Assembly: GCF_003144115.1 (NCBI RefSeq)
Contig: NW_020312002.1
Coordinates: 149,614-213,613 of the forward strand
From: Tilletiopsis washingtonensis
Taxonomy: Eukaryota > Basidiomycota > Exobasidiomycetes > Entylomatales
DNA length: 64,000 nucleotides
Reading direction: 5' to 3'
Position numbers and translations under genes: made by a program. Of the stretch, positions 1 to 10,146 are shown in pieces. The notes beneath the pieces were generated by a model. The model did no database searches. It was not told the origin of the DNA and saw nothing but the letters and a program-made list of their open reading frames with translations. Position 1 is the first letter of the stretch. Every line of letters starts with the position of its first letter.

Positions 1-94
1 CTCCTCTCTCCAGGCTTTCGCTGCTCCACACATGCGCGAGTCGACTGTAAAGCGTCTACTTTGGGCTTCTCTTGACACCGCGACTTCTCAACAG

Positions 95-940
95 ACCTAC
101 GTTCCCATCGCTGCGTCTCTGCTGAGGTTTCTGACACCTCGAGCTTTTGCGTGGCTCTACGTCCTCGGGATCTTGGGCAGTGCTGCTGGAGGTCTCGTGG
201 CTCAGTGGTGGATCCAGCGCAGCGCAAGGCCCGATCTTTTGAGCCCAGACCACATACACGTGCCATCCAATTGCGGCTCAGGCGGTGAGGAGGACGCAGA
301 TTTGGCGGCTGCAGTCGCGTGTGCTGAACATGTCATTCGCAGGGGCTGTTTGTGCCATGGCAGTGGCGTACGTATGATTGTCGGGCACATGAGGACACGT
401 GCTCACCATATCTTCTCTTTCTCTCTTCTCACTTTATCTTGCCAGGCTTGCCCGGATTCAGCCGAGAAGACCGATTGTCGGGCCGGTGAGCTTGTTGTTC
501 TCGCTTCGACCGCCGTGGCCGATCTACGCCATCGCCTTCGTTGAATGCGTGAGGTAAGTCTGACCTTGGGCTTTCTCTCTTTCTCGCTGGCCATCGTTTG
601 TGCCATTCCTTATCCTTGATGCTCCGCATTTGGTCATCGCTTATGGTCCATGGGTCGCTTTGTCAACCGCTCTGCTTGCTGACCCGCTGCTTCCAGGATC
701 GTCGTACTCCTCCCCGCGGGCATGGTGCTTCTGGCGGTCCTGCCTGAGATCTTGCCGCAAAGCCCTATGGAACCCGATCAGGCCGAGCGCAAGGAGCTCA
801 AGAAGCGAGCCGACAGCTGCAGCAGGGTCCTGGACTGTTCGATGCTCGGAGGCGCTCTTGTGGGCCTTCTCTTCGCACGCCTTCGTCCGGTGTTCAAGGT
901 CAGGGCGGCTTTGACGGCGTCTCGAGCCGCCAGATCGTGA
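95..940 (+). CDS. Rhomboid-like protein A (5' truncated by window edge; predicted pseudoprotease)
   Basis: Partial rhomboid-fold intramembrane protein. Exons that keep phase are 95-284, 343-367, 446-553 and 697-940 (stop TGA); the N-terminal exons lie before the window. The product has hydrophobic segments matching rhomboid TM3 (around FAWLYVLGILGSAAGGL), the TM4 active-site segment split by an intron (CGSG then GAVCAMAVA), TM5, and a TM6 segment CSMLGGALVGLLF. Aligned with the two downstream paralogues by intron position, the catalytic Ser position is Gly (a Ser lies one residue earlier) and the TM6 His is Met. The rhomboid family uses a Ser-His dyad, so this copy is probably inactive. The exon layout around TM4 matches gene B. 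Family call is firm; inactivity is inference from hand alignment. Confidence 0.7.
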
Positions 941-1444
941 TGTCGCCACGCTGTCGCCAATTCCGAACAAGCTCTTCTCGAGCTATGAGCATCACTTGCG
1001 CCGACGTTTCTCGTCTCTCTCCCCCCTCCCCGGGTAAGCTGCACCATTGTAGTCTCTGCGCGCCTTTCGACCATTTGTACCGACGTCCGGTCTGTTCCGC
1101 TCGCATCCTACCTCACCCTTCGGAAACAATTAGCGCTGCGCGTTGTCCATCTCGCCAGCTCGAGAGCTCGCAATCGACCGGCTCTCCGGCTGCCTCCGAG
1201 CCGCTCATTTTCACCGTGCCCATGCCACCTCACATGTCTGCGCTCTGGCCTAGCTCTGATGCCACGCGATCACTGCCCCGTTCCTGCGCTCTGCGCTGCT
1301 ATTCCAGTTTCTCCACCACTCATGGTTCGCCAAGCCCGTCTCTGTCCCGACCTCGACAATGAGAGATCTATGCCCTTCACGCCACATCGCTGCGTGCCTG
1401 CTGCGCTGACTCTGGAATGTTGCGCTGGGCGCCAACTGCTCGTC

Positions 1445-2207
1445 ACGTGGGCGCATTGATGTGGCAGTGCAGCGTCGAGAACCGTCAAAGACAAGAGGGA
1501 AAGGATCTGGCCTGTATCAAATCCTTGGGATTGAGCGGTAAGTGACCTTTGCAGACCCAGGAACGGCTCGCGTAATTGCTGACTGCTCAGATCTTGACCC
1601 TCCTTTCAGGCGTTAATTTTGCTCTGGCCGGAGCGTAAGTCTGACCTCGACACTAAGCCTGGTCGCGATACTTAACCTTTCTGGTGACTCTAGAGCCCTG
1701 GTTCTGCGGCCGAGAGCGAATACCATCATCATGCTTCCGGTCTGGTTGATCGTTGGGTACGTCCGAATCTGATCACGGCGCATCTATACTCAAAGTCTCA
1801 CCACCCGCGCCATGGAACACAGAGCCATATTCATCGGCAACCACCTGGAACCTGGGAAACGTACATGGCCACGGGAGTCGCTCGACAGCGCAGCGGCGAG
1901 GTCAAGCGTCGACACAGGGATGGGCCAGACCAAAGCGAATGAAGCAAGCAATCTCGAGCGCATCAAACGCAAGTTTGACGTGCGCGGAACTGTCTACAGC
2001 GCACACTACGGAGGCGCCGTTGCCGGAATGCTGTTCGCGCTGGCGCCCAAGCTGCGACGCTTGCTTCGAAGGCCCCTGAATCTGAGCGCACCCGCGAACG
2101 CCTTCCGAGCGCACACCCGGCAGCCCCGCAAGCTCCCCGCCATTCGGATTTTCCCTCGACGGCCAATCAAGCTGGTCACCCCTCCGGAGAAGGCCAGATC
2201 GCAGTAG
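1445..2207 (+). CDS. Rhomboid-family serine protease B (catalytic dyad retained; 5' end unresolved)
   Basis: Second rhomboid-like gene. Resolved exons are (about 1445)-1537, 1610-1634, 1694-1756 and 1823-2207 (stop TAG). The first intron splits the canonical active-site motif GLSG, giving SLGLSGVNFALAGA after splicing. TM6 reads SAHYGGAVAGMLFAL, with the His expected for the dyad. The middle exon is 25 nt, as in gene A. A charged insert of about 45 residues sits between TM5 and TM6, and a basic tail follows. I could not find a clean reading frame for the N-terminal half between 941 and 1445, where TM1-TM3 should lie. That part may have more introns or be damaged. Rhomboids cleave membrane proteins; the cellular site is not shown here. 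Confidence 0.62.
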
Positions 2208-2960
2208 ACTCCTCCGCTTCTCTTTGATACTTACTGAGACAGCGCTCTTCTTGCTCAACCTGCCCGCGTCCTGCTCGGCAGTGCGAAGCGCCGACAGCTC
2301 GCTCTTTCGCTGCGACTCTCCCGTCCTTACTTTCTCTGCCTCAGTCTAAGCCCTCTTCGCTTGAGTGTACATAACGAGCAGGTGTTTCGCACTAAATGTA
2401 CTCCATGTCTCCATGTTCTCTGTCCGCACACTCCCGGCTGGCGTTTCACTTTGCGCGCTCGGTTGCTGTGCTCTTGATCAGTGCGACCGCGCGCACGGCG
2501 CGCAGCGCGTGCCAAGGGCGACAAGGCCCGGAGGCGTCTGTTGGGCCGCGCTTTCTTATGTCTCGAGCGCCAAGCGGCAGGCGCTCAGAGGATGTGGATG
2601 AGACAGCGAAGGCGAGTGATGCGCGAGTGCACTCCTCTGTCCTCTGCCCGTCACAGTGCGGCATCGGCCGGGCACGAGCGCGTGCTGCGCGCGCAGCACT
2701 GCGCGCGCAGCACTGCGCATGGGCCCCTTCCCGGCTGCCATCTTAAGGCGACGCTGTGAAGAAGTGATTCCGGCTCGCGCACCTTGCTTTGACTCTCTAT
2801 CAACCTTGGTCGCTCGATGATCCCGCTGCCATTCGCACGGCTGTGCTCGCCCGGCGGCGCCGTTGCGGCCAGAACGCTCGTTGCGCCCCTTCACGCTCCC
2901 GGCCTCCGAGCGTCGAGCTTCGAGGCGCTGAGCCTCACGCTACCGCCTTTGCGGTTAGAC

Positions 2961-4574
2961 ATGGCACTGCTTGAATATTTTGCACCCTCGCTGACCCTCT
3001 TCCATCACCTCAGACCCTTTCACGCTTTGTCGAGCTCGCTCGGATTTCCCGCAGGCCTCTGCTCCTCGGCAAAGCAGCTGTGGCCCCGCTTCTGCCCGTC
3101 GACGCGCTTCAGTCAGCGATCGATTCACACCTCTGCTTCTTCACGCAGCTTGCTCAACAGCGCTCGACGGTCTGATGCCCCGGTACGGAGCACTGCTAGC
3201 ACCGCTCATCTGCCAAGACCGGCGTCGCCGATCCGCACTTCACTGCTGCAGCGCTACCAGTCGTATTGACGTGGTCGTTGGATGAAGGCTCCAGCTCTGA
3301 ATCTCCATTGGCAGCAGCGCAAGCCTTGGAGGCTTCATTTCGGGCTGTTCTCGCGCTGTCCAGCGACTGCGTTCGATAAGCTGCTCAACCGCGCGATGCC
3401 TTTGCCGCCCTTCCGCGCGGGCAACTTCTTCGCTCTGTGCGCTACCTCGGAGGGCCGTGCTATGATCAGGACGAGCATCGCGGACCTGCGCCCAACGATC
3501 TTTGCCTTTAGCGTTCCGTGGCTACTCATCTGCGGCATATCGGCTGCTTGGGATGTCGCTTTCGACTTCGCAGCAGAGGGAAAGGTCAGCTACCTCATCT
3601 TCATGGTTTTCTTACTTCAAAGCGGGCCCGTTCCAGTGGGATTACAGCTGGATGGTGGGATTGCTCACCAGTTTGACGCACGGCTTGAGCGACGCACAGT
3701 GAGTGGGCTCTCTCATGTTACAGCAGTATAGCCAAAGGGACAGTCTCTTGTTCCGACTGGCTGAAGATTGTCTTGCGCAGACACCCCGTACTCCACGCCA
3801 TAGTGAGAAGATTCACTCTTTGACTTTCCCCTTGCGCCCACGGTCGCTGATGCGAGCTCGCTAGGCCTACTCGGTGATCGCGCTGCAGCTCTTAAAGACC
3901 TTCTCGGCCCGGTCGTTCCTGTGCCTGTACGTGGTCGGCGTACTCGCGGGCAGCTTCTCCGGCTTGCTGTGGGCCGAGTATCGTCGGAAGTGCGCCAGGG
4001 ACATGGGCGTCGTGGAAGACAAGCTGCCTCGACTGTTGACCAGCTCAGTCGGCGGTGAGGGATACCGCATGAGCTGCTCGGACACAGGCTTGCTGAACCG
4101 CATCTCGTCTTCTTGTCTGCCAGTTTTCTACGCCATGCTGTCTGCGTGCGTATCGGCTCTGCGTTTGTCAAGAAGGAGAGGCACACTGACGCCGGGACCG
4201 TCTGCCAGATTCATTCTGTCTGTGCCCTCGGATCCGTTCTACTTCCGAGGCGTTCGCCGAAATATAAATACAGGTTTCCTCATGTTCGAGCTGTAAGTTG
4301 CCGCGGCGCTTCCCCTACGAAGCGGCCATGCTCACTCTGTCCTAGCCCACTGCTAGCCTTTACGCTGTACTGCCTGGTCCGAGAAAGCCGTAACGAGGCC
4401 GCACTTCTCGACAACTCGCAGCCTGAGTATTGGAACAGCACCGGCATGGCAGAGAGCGTCGGCGGTCATGTGGCCGGCATCCTGTTTGTCTTGGCGCCAA
4501 AATTGAGGCTGCTGCTCAGGCGACCCATCAAGTTCGGCGCAACCAAGGGCAAGCCTCGCGCCTCTGCCGCATGA
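2961..4574 (+). CDS. Rhomboid-like protein C (predicted pseudoprotease, possible mitochondrial presequence)
   Basis: Third rhomboid-like gene. Well-phased exons are (from about 3282)-3584, 3637-3698, 3781-3802 (22-nt micro-exon), 3865-4054, 4124-4145, 4209-4292 and 4346-4574. The joined protein reads WMVGLLTSLTHGLSDAQ then HPVLHAI then the TM3 stretch SFLCLYVVGVLAGSF, a good match to the rhomboid L1-TM3 region. At the TM4 active site the family GxSG is SSVG, and TM6 is ESVGGHVAGILFVL, where the His position is Ser. Both dyad residues are therefore lost. An upstream open frame (ATG 2961, to about 3182) is rich in Ser and Arg and contains RSIHTSASSRSLL. It looks like a mitochondrial presequence and could be the first exon, perhaps via a GTACGG donor at 3183. 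The start is uncertain. Confidence 0.62.
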
Positions 4575-5100
4575 GGACCCTTCGGTGCAGCGGCGCTTCC
4601 TTCCGAGCTTCTACCGCTGGAGCGGCAAGCTATCGATCGACTGCTCCAGCGACCGCGCCTGATGAATCTCGCCGCGGCTTCAAGACTCCGCATCTTCAAC
4701 GACCTGCTCGCTACTACTCGTCTCTGCCCTCGTTTGCTTCTCGTTCTCACCGATCCGACTCCATGGCCCGCACACACCACCTCTCAGCTGCCTGATATCT
4801 CGTCCGGCGTCGAGCGCGATGCTCGATGCAATCTATGCCCTTATGCCTTTCCTCCGCCCGCTGTTCTCCGCTTCGCTGCGAGGTAGGCAGTCGCGCGGCT
4901 GTCAGTGTGACTTCATATCGCTGCACCGAAGGCGCTCCCTGCTATGTCGGCCTGAGCGAGTGACGGGTGGGCAGGCGCAAGCAGCACCGCACAAAGTCTC
5001 ACTCGGCTTCGCCCGACGCTGCCGGTCGCTTTTCTCAGCTTAAGTGATGCAATTTCTACCAAGCGGCGAACTCGTGAGGCGCCGGGTGCGCTCGGCACGT
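4575..5100. other. Intergenic, convergent 3' ends
   Basis: Convergent space between rhomboid-like gene C and the FHA gene. Only short out-of-context open frames are present; I see no gene, repeat or RNA. Confidence 0.6.
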
Positions 5101-7268
5101 CTACTCGCCCTTCCAGTCCTCGTCGCCTCTGCGATCCCACGTCTTCTCGCGCTCCTCCATCTGCGTCTCCTCCCAGTGGCTCGGCAGGCTCTTTCGGCCG
5201 CCGCCGGCGCGCTTCTGCGTCGCGGGCGTGTTGGCCGAGATGGAAGAGAGCGCAGAGGGCGCGACGGCAGACAGAGGAGCGGCAGAGCCGAGCTGAGACT
5301 CGGTGCCGTGGTACGGCATGGCGGTCTCGGAGGCGGCGTGGCCGTACGCGCTCTGTCAGAGGCATATAGTCAGCACAGGAGAGGCAATTGCCGCGAGCTG
5401 CGCACCTTCTTCCAGAAGATGGGCTTGTGCGTCTTGAGCGCCGCACGCATCGGCTTGACAAAGGCGCCGAGGTTGGCGGCGCGCTCGCGGTCTGTGTCCT
5501 TGGACTGCTCGTAGTAGAACTGTCGGAGGCCCAGTCAGCCTCGTTTATCGATCTGCTGCACCGAGCAACTCACCCAGGGCTCGAGCGGCATGCCTCCGGC
5601 ATCCTTGCCCGCACGCGTGATGCAGCCGAAGCACTCCTTGTCGAACAGCGTCGCCTCCAGCTCCTCTCTCCACGCCTTGCGCACACAGCGCTCCCACGCT
5701 TCTCCCTCAGCCCAGCCCTCGAGCTTCTCGCCCGCCTTGGCGCCAGCAATGGCCGCGTGCGAGCCGACGAGACCAGTGAGCAGGCCGGGCGTCGAGGTCA
5801 GGACAGAACGGATCGCCTCAGACGACGAGATCGTCGCCGTGCGGTGGAAGACAATGGCGCCAGCCAGCAGCGCTTCAACGTCGTACGAGCTGGCGAGACG
5901 CGAGACACAGGCGCGAGCACGCGCGGCAAGCGCGGCAGCGGCGGACACGGCGACCGGCACTGCCGGCGGAGGCATGCTTGCGGCAACGGCTGGCGCAGGG
6001 CGCACGCGGGCGATCGCCGGCGAGGGAGAAGCGTTCGGGTCATCAGACAGATCCGAGTCGTCCTGCTCCGCTTCCGGCTCCTTCGTGGCGACGGGCGTAG
6101 GCGTGCCCTCGAAGCGCGCCACCTTGCCGCCCACGCGCCGCTTGACGACGGGCTTCTGAGGCACAAGCATCTCGACGTCGGAGAGCTCCGAGCCGGAGCT
6201 GGGCGCGAGCGCGGCGGGACGAGCACGCTTGCGCGAGAGCGAGGGCGAGACGGGCAGGTCAGTGTCGACCTCCGCTTCTTCTGCCGCAGCGCGTGCCGAA
6301 GCCGGCGCGGCGACCTCGGGAGCAGCGAGAGGCGAAGAGGAACGCAGTGCTGCAGGCGGCGGCGAGCGAGCACGAGGGCGAGTTGCTGCTGTTGCGGCCG
6401 TGGGCCGAGGGCGCGGGCGAGGACGTGCGGCCTGCGTCGGCAGCGTGGCACTCTGCTTCAGGCCGGCCGGCTTGCGCGGCGCAGCATGCGGCTGCAGCTT
6501 GATGGGGCTGTTCTGCTTCTGCGCCAGACGCAGTGGCGCAGCCGGAGCTGCCTTGGGCTGAGGCGCACCCGCCGCACGGGCGTCCACAGCAAACGCGACC
6601 TCGAAGCCGAAGAAGTCGAGCGTCGTGATGCCGGGACGCAAGCGCAGCACCTGTCCTTGACGCCGACGCGTGCCAGCGACGATGAGGCCGTTCTGGCCCT
6701 GGATGCGCACAACGAAGCATCCGCGCTGTTGCTGCGACTGCGAGTCTCCTCCCTGCGAGGCGGAAAAGGCAGGTGGGAATGGCAGGTACTCAACGACGGC
6801 ATGCACGCGCGAGACGTGACGCGCCGAGGCGGGCAGCGGCACGCGCTGCAGCGGCTTGGCGCCGAGGCCGGATGCAGAGGGCACCTCAGATGCGGCGACG
6901 TTGGAGTGCGCGCGGCCGATGAGCAGCGCGTGCGTGTAGGAGCCATACAGCGTAGGCACGGGCGAGGCACGCAGGCCGGCGAACGGGTCCTGGCCGGCGG
7001 CGGCTGGTGTTGGTTGCGCGACTGCCGCGGGACGCGTCGGCTTCAGAGGCGAGTGCTTGGCGGGCGACGAGGTGGGTGCGAGAGATGAGGGCGGCGAAGA
7101 GGCGCGAATAGATGAGCGGAAGGGAGATGAGCGAGGCGAAGAGGAAGGCGGCGAGGACGAGGGCGGCGGGGACGACGCGACGTCGTAGCGCTGTAGCGCA
7201 CGCGACGCGGGCGCGGCGGCCTTGCGCGGCGAGCGCAGCAGCGCATCGACGGCCGACTGGGAGTCCAT
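5101..7268 (-). CDS. FHA-domain nuclear protein (Tos4/Plm2-like)
   Basis: Predicted 686-aa protein, exons 7268-5574, 5519-5406 and 5352-5101. It starts at MDSQSAVDALLRSPRK; an in-frame Met further upstream (7583) is less likely because the stretch before MDSQ is compositionally non-coding. A Ser/Pro-rich N-terminus is followed by an FHA domain at about residues 105-235: LIGRAHSN, then ARHVSRVHAVVEYLPF, then a Gly/Leu-rich strand region. FHA domains bind phosphothreonine peptides. The middle is disordered with acidic and Ser-rich patches. The C-terminus has a conserved-looking Cys/Trp-rich segment (ECFGCITRAGKDA, then FYYEQSKDTDRERAANLG, then KPIFWKK). The arrangement resembles fungal Tos4/Plm2 cell-cycle chromatin proteins, but that assignment is tentative. 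Confidence 0.8.
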
Positions 7269-7585
7269 GGCTGCGAGCAGCCGAGGTGGGTGGATGGAAA
7301 GAGGTGGCCTAGGGTTGTTTATGGAGGATGCGCAGTGGATGGGGAGCGAGGGTGAGGGCGAGAGCGAGACCGACACACGCGTCGCTGCGGCCCGCCACGA
7401 CGCGTCGAGACGCGCCGCTCCACCTGCTGCGCGCGCCGGCTGCGGCGCCAGCCGTGCGAGAGCGCCGCTCCCACGCGGCCACTTTCGCTCACCCCGCCTT
7501 CTCACTCCACTCGCCGCTCCGGACCAGACCAGCTCAGCATCTCTTGCATCGCTCAAGCATGTCGAGTGGAGCACCGACTCCATTG

Positions 7586-8771
7586 CTAGCCCTCCAGCCG
7601 GCCGCGCACGCGCTCCAGGAACTCCTTGCGCTCAATGAAGCCCTTGACGTTGCCCAGTCCCCTCGCGCCGCCCTTCGTCTGCGCCTCCATCTCCTCCCTC
7701 TCCTGCTCGGTGAGCGCCTCGCCTGCGCCCGCAGCCTTTTCTTCGCCGACGGCCGAGATGGTCGGAGGCAGCGCAGAGGAGGTGGACGTGGCCGTCTGTC
7801 CGGACTTGTACGCCTCCCAGTCGAGCTTGCTCTTCTCGAGCGTGCTCAGCTTGGCGACCTTGCCGCCTGACGCGGCAGCGGCAGCAGCTGCCAGACCACC
7901 CGCCTTGCGCTTGCGGGGCCCGCCGCCGAGCGGCCGAGCTGGTGGCGCTTGTGCTTGCGACGAAGATGCGCTCGGCGTGGAGCTGCTGGCAGGCGCACTT
8001 TCGGAGCTGGGCCCGGCTGCGGCAGACATCGAAGCGCCGGCACTCGATGCACCAGCTTCGCCAGCCGCAGCGCGCTGCGAGGCGAGGAAGGCGACGGCAT
8101 CGGGATGTGAGGCAGGTAGCAGCTCCATTTTGCTGATGCAGGGAGCAGGTGGATCAGTGAATGGATCGCAATTAGTAGGCTGAGATGCGCGACAGAACAA
8201 GACAGCACAGGTGACCCGAGAGGCGTGAATTCCTCTCGCGGAGCAGCCAACCCGACTGCCGTGCAGCCTGCATCAAACCCCTCCACACCTCTCGCTTCCC
8301 TCGACATCACTCACCTCTCCGTCGTGCCGGCATATCTGAAGGTGCGCGGCACAGCGACCATCTCTTGTGGCTTCGCCACGCTTGGCGGGGCGGCCGTCTC
8401 CTCCTCTGTGCTGGCCTGGAATGCAGCCCACAGCGCGTCTGACGCCGCTGCTCCGCTGTTCGCGCTCTGCAGCTGAGCTTCACTTGCGTCGCTGTGCCCG
8501 ATCGAGCGTCAGAACTCAGGCAGCGGCTTGGTCTCACGCACACTACTCACTCATCCTCTCCTGCCCGTCTCCTCCTGCGGCCGCTCACGACCTCTCCAGC
8601 CTCTTCAGCATCAGCGCGCAGCGCTTCAGCCTCGTCATCCTCGAGCGGCGCCGCCTCTGCGATTGGGCCAGCGGCAGGCGAAGCACCGCGCTCAGAGGCC
8701 GACGAAGCGGCGAAGTCGTCGTCGTCCGAGTCTGAGTCGGAGTTGGATGGATGCGGAGACTGCGTGGACAT
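7586..8771 (-). CDS. SWC5: SWR1-complex subunit Swc5 (BCNT-C domain)
   Basis: Predicted 314-aa protein, exons 8771-8551, 8491-8315 and 8132-7586, all junctions in phase. The N-terminus is strongly acidic (SNSDSDSDDDDF), as in Swc5/Bucentaur proteins, which use it to engage histone H2A-H2B. The second exon carries DALWAAFQAS and the VPRTFRYAGTTE segment typical of the family. The C-terminus is a BCNT domain: KLSTLEKSKLDWEAYKS, then GLGNVKGFIERKEFLERV. Swc5 supports H2A.Z exchange by SWR1 in the nucleus. The gene lies tandem and upstream of the FHA gene, and head-to-head with the ankyrin gene across 175 bp, so the two probably share a promoter. Confidence 0.85.
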
Positions 8772-8946
8772 GCTACAGCTAAGAGAGAGGGTAAGGCGCG
8801 TGGTGGAAGGGAAGCAAGACGCGCGCGCGAGGTGGCTCGTGCGGCAGAGGGGCGTGCGAACCGGCGGCCGCGCGCGCCAGCGAGCTCGGAGATGTCGAGC
8901 CGCTGCCTTCCCTTGCCTCACACCACCACATACACCCTTGCTCGCC
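8772..8946. promoter_or_regulatory. Compact bidirectional promoter, SWC5 / ankyrin gene
   Basis: The 175 bp between two divergent start codons must contain both 5' leaders and core promoters. It is CpG-rich with no obvious TATA box. The function is inferred only from geometry. Confidence 0.5.
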
Positions 8947-9981
8947 ATGTCGGACGCAGACGGCGCCTCGCCCAGTGCGTCTCTTCTTGCCGTTGCCTTC
9001 CACCGCCGCTCACCTGTGCCCCGCAGACGAGCAGCTGCTCCACGCCTGCACGACGGATGCCGTCGCGCTGTTCGAGGCGTGCATCTCGCTGCCCGGCCTC
9101 GACGTCAATTGCCGCAACGGCCTCGGCCTGACGCCGCTGCATCTGGCGATCCAGAACGCAAGCACGCAGGTGCTCGAGGTGCTGCTCGAGGAGGAGGTGG
9201 ACGTCGACATTAAGACGCGCCAGGGTGATACGCCGCTCCACCTGGCGGTGCGCGTCGAGGAGGAGGAGGTCAGGGAATGGATCGGTGAGTGCGAGGCCGA
9301 GGAAGCTGAGCGTGGGAGGCGAGCGGCGTGGAGCCTATAAAAGGGAAGGGAAATCAGCAAGACGGAGTCGAGACGGCGAGCCCTATGCCGTACAGCTGCT
9401 CTTGGAACGTTTCGCGCATCTCTAATGCGCTGCGAGTGGCGCAGGCGACTAGAGGAGGGGACCCTGTCTGAGCCCACGACAGCACTGCTCTCGCCGCAGC
9501 GGAGCCTGCATGCTCGCAGCCTGCCTTCTGCTGCTGGCAGTCGAAGTATCTGGGTTCCGCGTCCGAGCTCAGAGCCGAGGCAGCCCGAGCAAAGCAGCGG
9601 ATGGCCGCGGCACATCGGTGGTCTGCAGCTGCTGAGGACTGAGTTCTGCTGTCGAGTCTGTCCAGCATTTACGCTCCCCAATCGGCACTCTCGTCTTATT
9701 GCTTCCCATGCTGACGCTGCTCTCCCTTGTACCGCAGTGCAACAGCTGCTCGAGGCGGGCGCCGACCCGCGCGAGCGCAACAAGAACAAGGACCGGCCGC
9801 AAGAGGTCATCGTCAACGCCGGCAGTGAGGCGGGGCAGCGGCTGCGCTCGATGCTGCGCGAGGCCGAGGGACGCATCGCGCTCGGTGGGGCAGATGTTGC
9901 TGGTGAGTGCAGCGTAAGCGCCAGATCGGGCTCAGCGGCTGACGACGCGTTACGTGATCAGATGACAGCGATGATGAATAG
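8947..9981 (+). CDS. Small ankyrin-repeat protein (Yar1-like)
   Basis: Predicted 156-aa protein, exons 8947-8974, 9027-9284, 9738-9902 and 9962-9981. It carries ankyrin repeats: NEQLLHACTTDAVALFEA, then GLGLTPLHLAIQNASTQ, then QGDTPLHLAVRVEEEEV, then VQQLLEAGADPRERNKN. The last 20-nt exon gives an acidic ending, DDSDDE-stop; without that intron the frame would run on to about 10054. Short ankyrin proteins with an acidic tail resemble yeast Yar1, a cytoplasmic chaperone of ribosomal protein Rps3. Size and ending fit, but the family assignment is moderate. The 453-nt third intron is long for this window and holds no feature I can see. Confidence 0.75.
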
Positions 9982-10146
9982 ATGGCACGACTTCGAAGCA
10001 TGGCAGATACAGCGTGTGGATAGTGCATGGCGCAAGGCGCTCCGGGAGGGATGATTGATGAGTAAGGGTATGGAGAATGCGTCGGGGAAGGAGGCGAGCG
10101 TGGAATGTAAGTGAGGCATCGTGCAGCGCAGGGCGCAGCTGGGTCA

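Noticed and set aside
7269-7583. In-frame upstream extension of the FHA protein to the ATG at 7583
   Set aside because: The extra 105 residues are Arg/Ala/Ser-rich without motifs, and the ATG at 7268 has a better position and context.
9903-10054. Read-through end of the ankyrin protein to a stop near 10054
   Set aside because: A GTGAGT/ATCAG intron gives an acidic DDSDDE ending typical of such proteins; the read-through has no matching motif. cDNA would decide.
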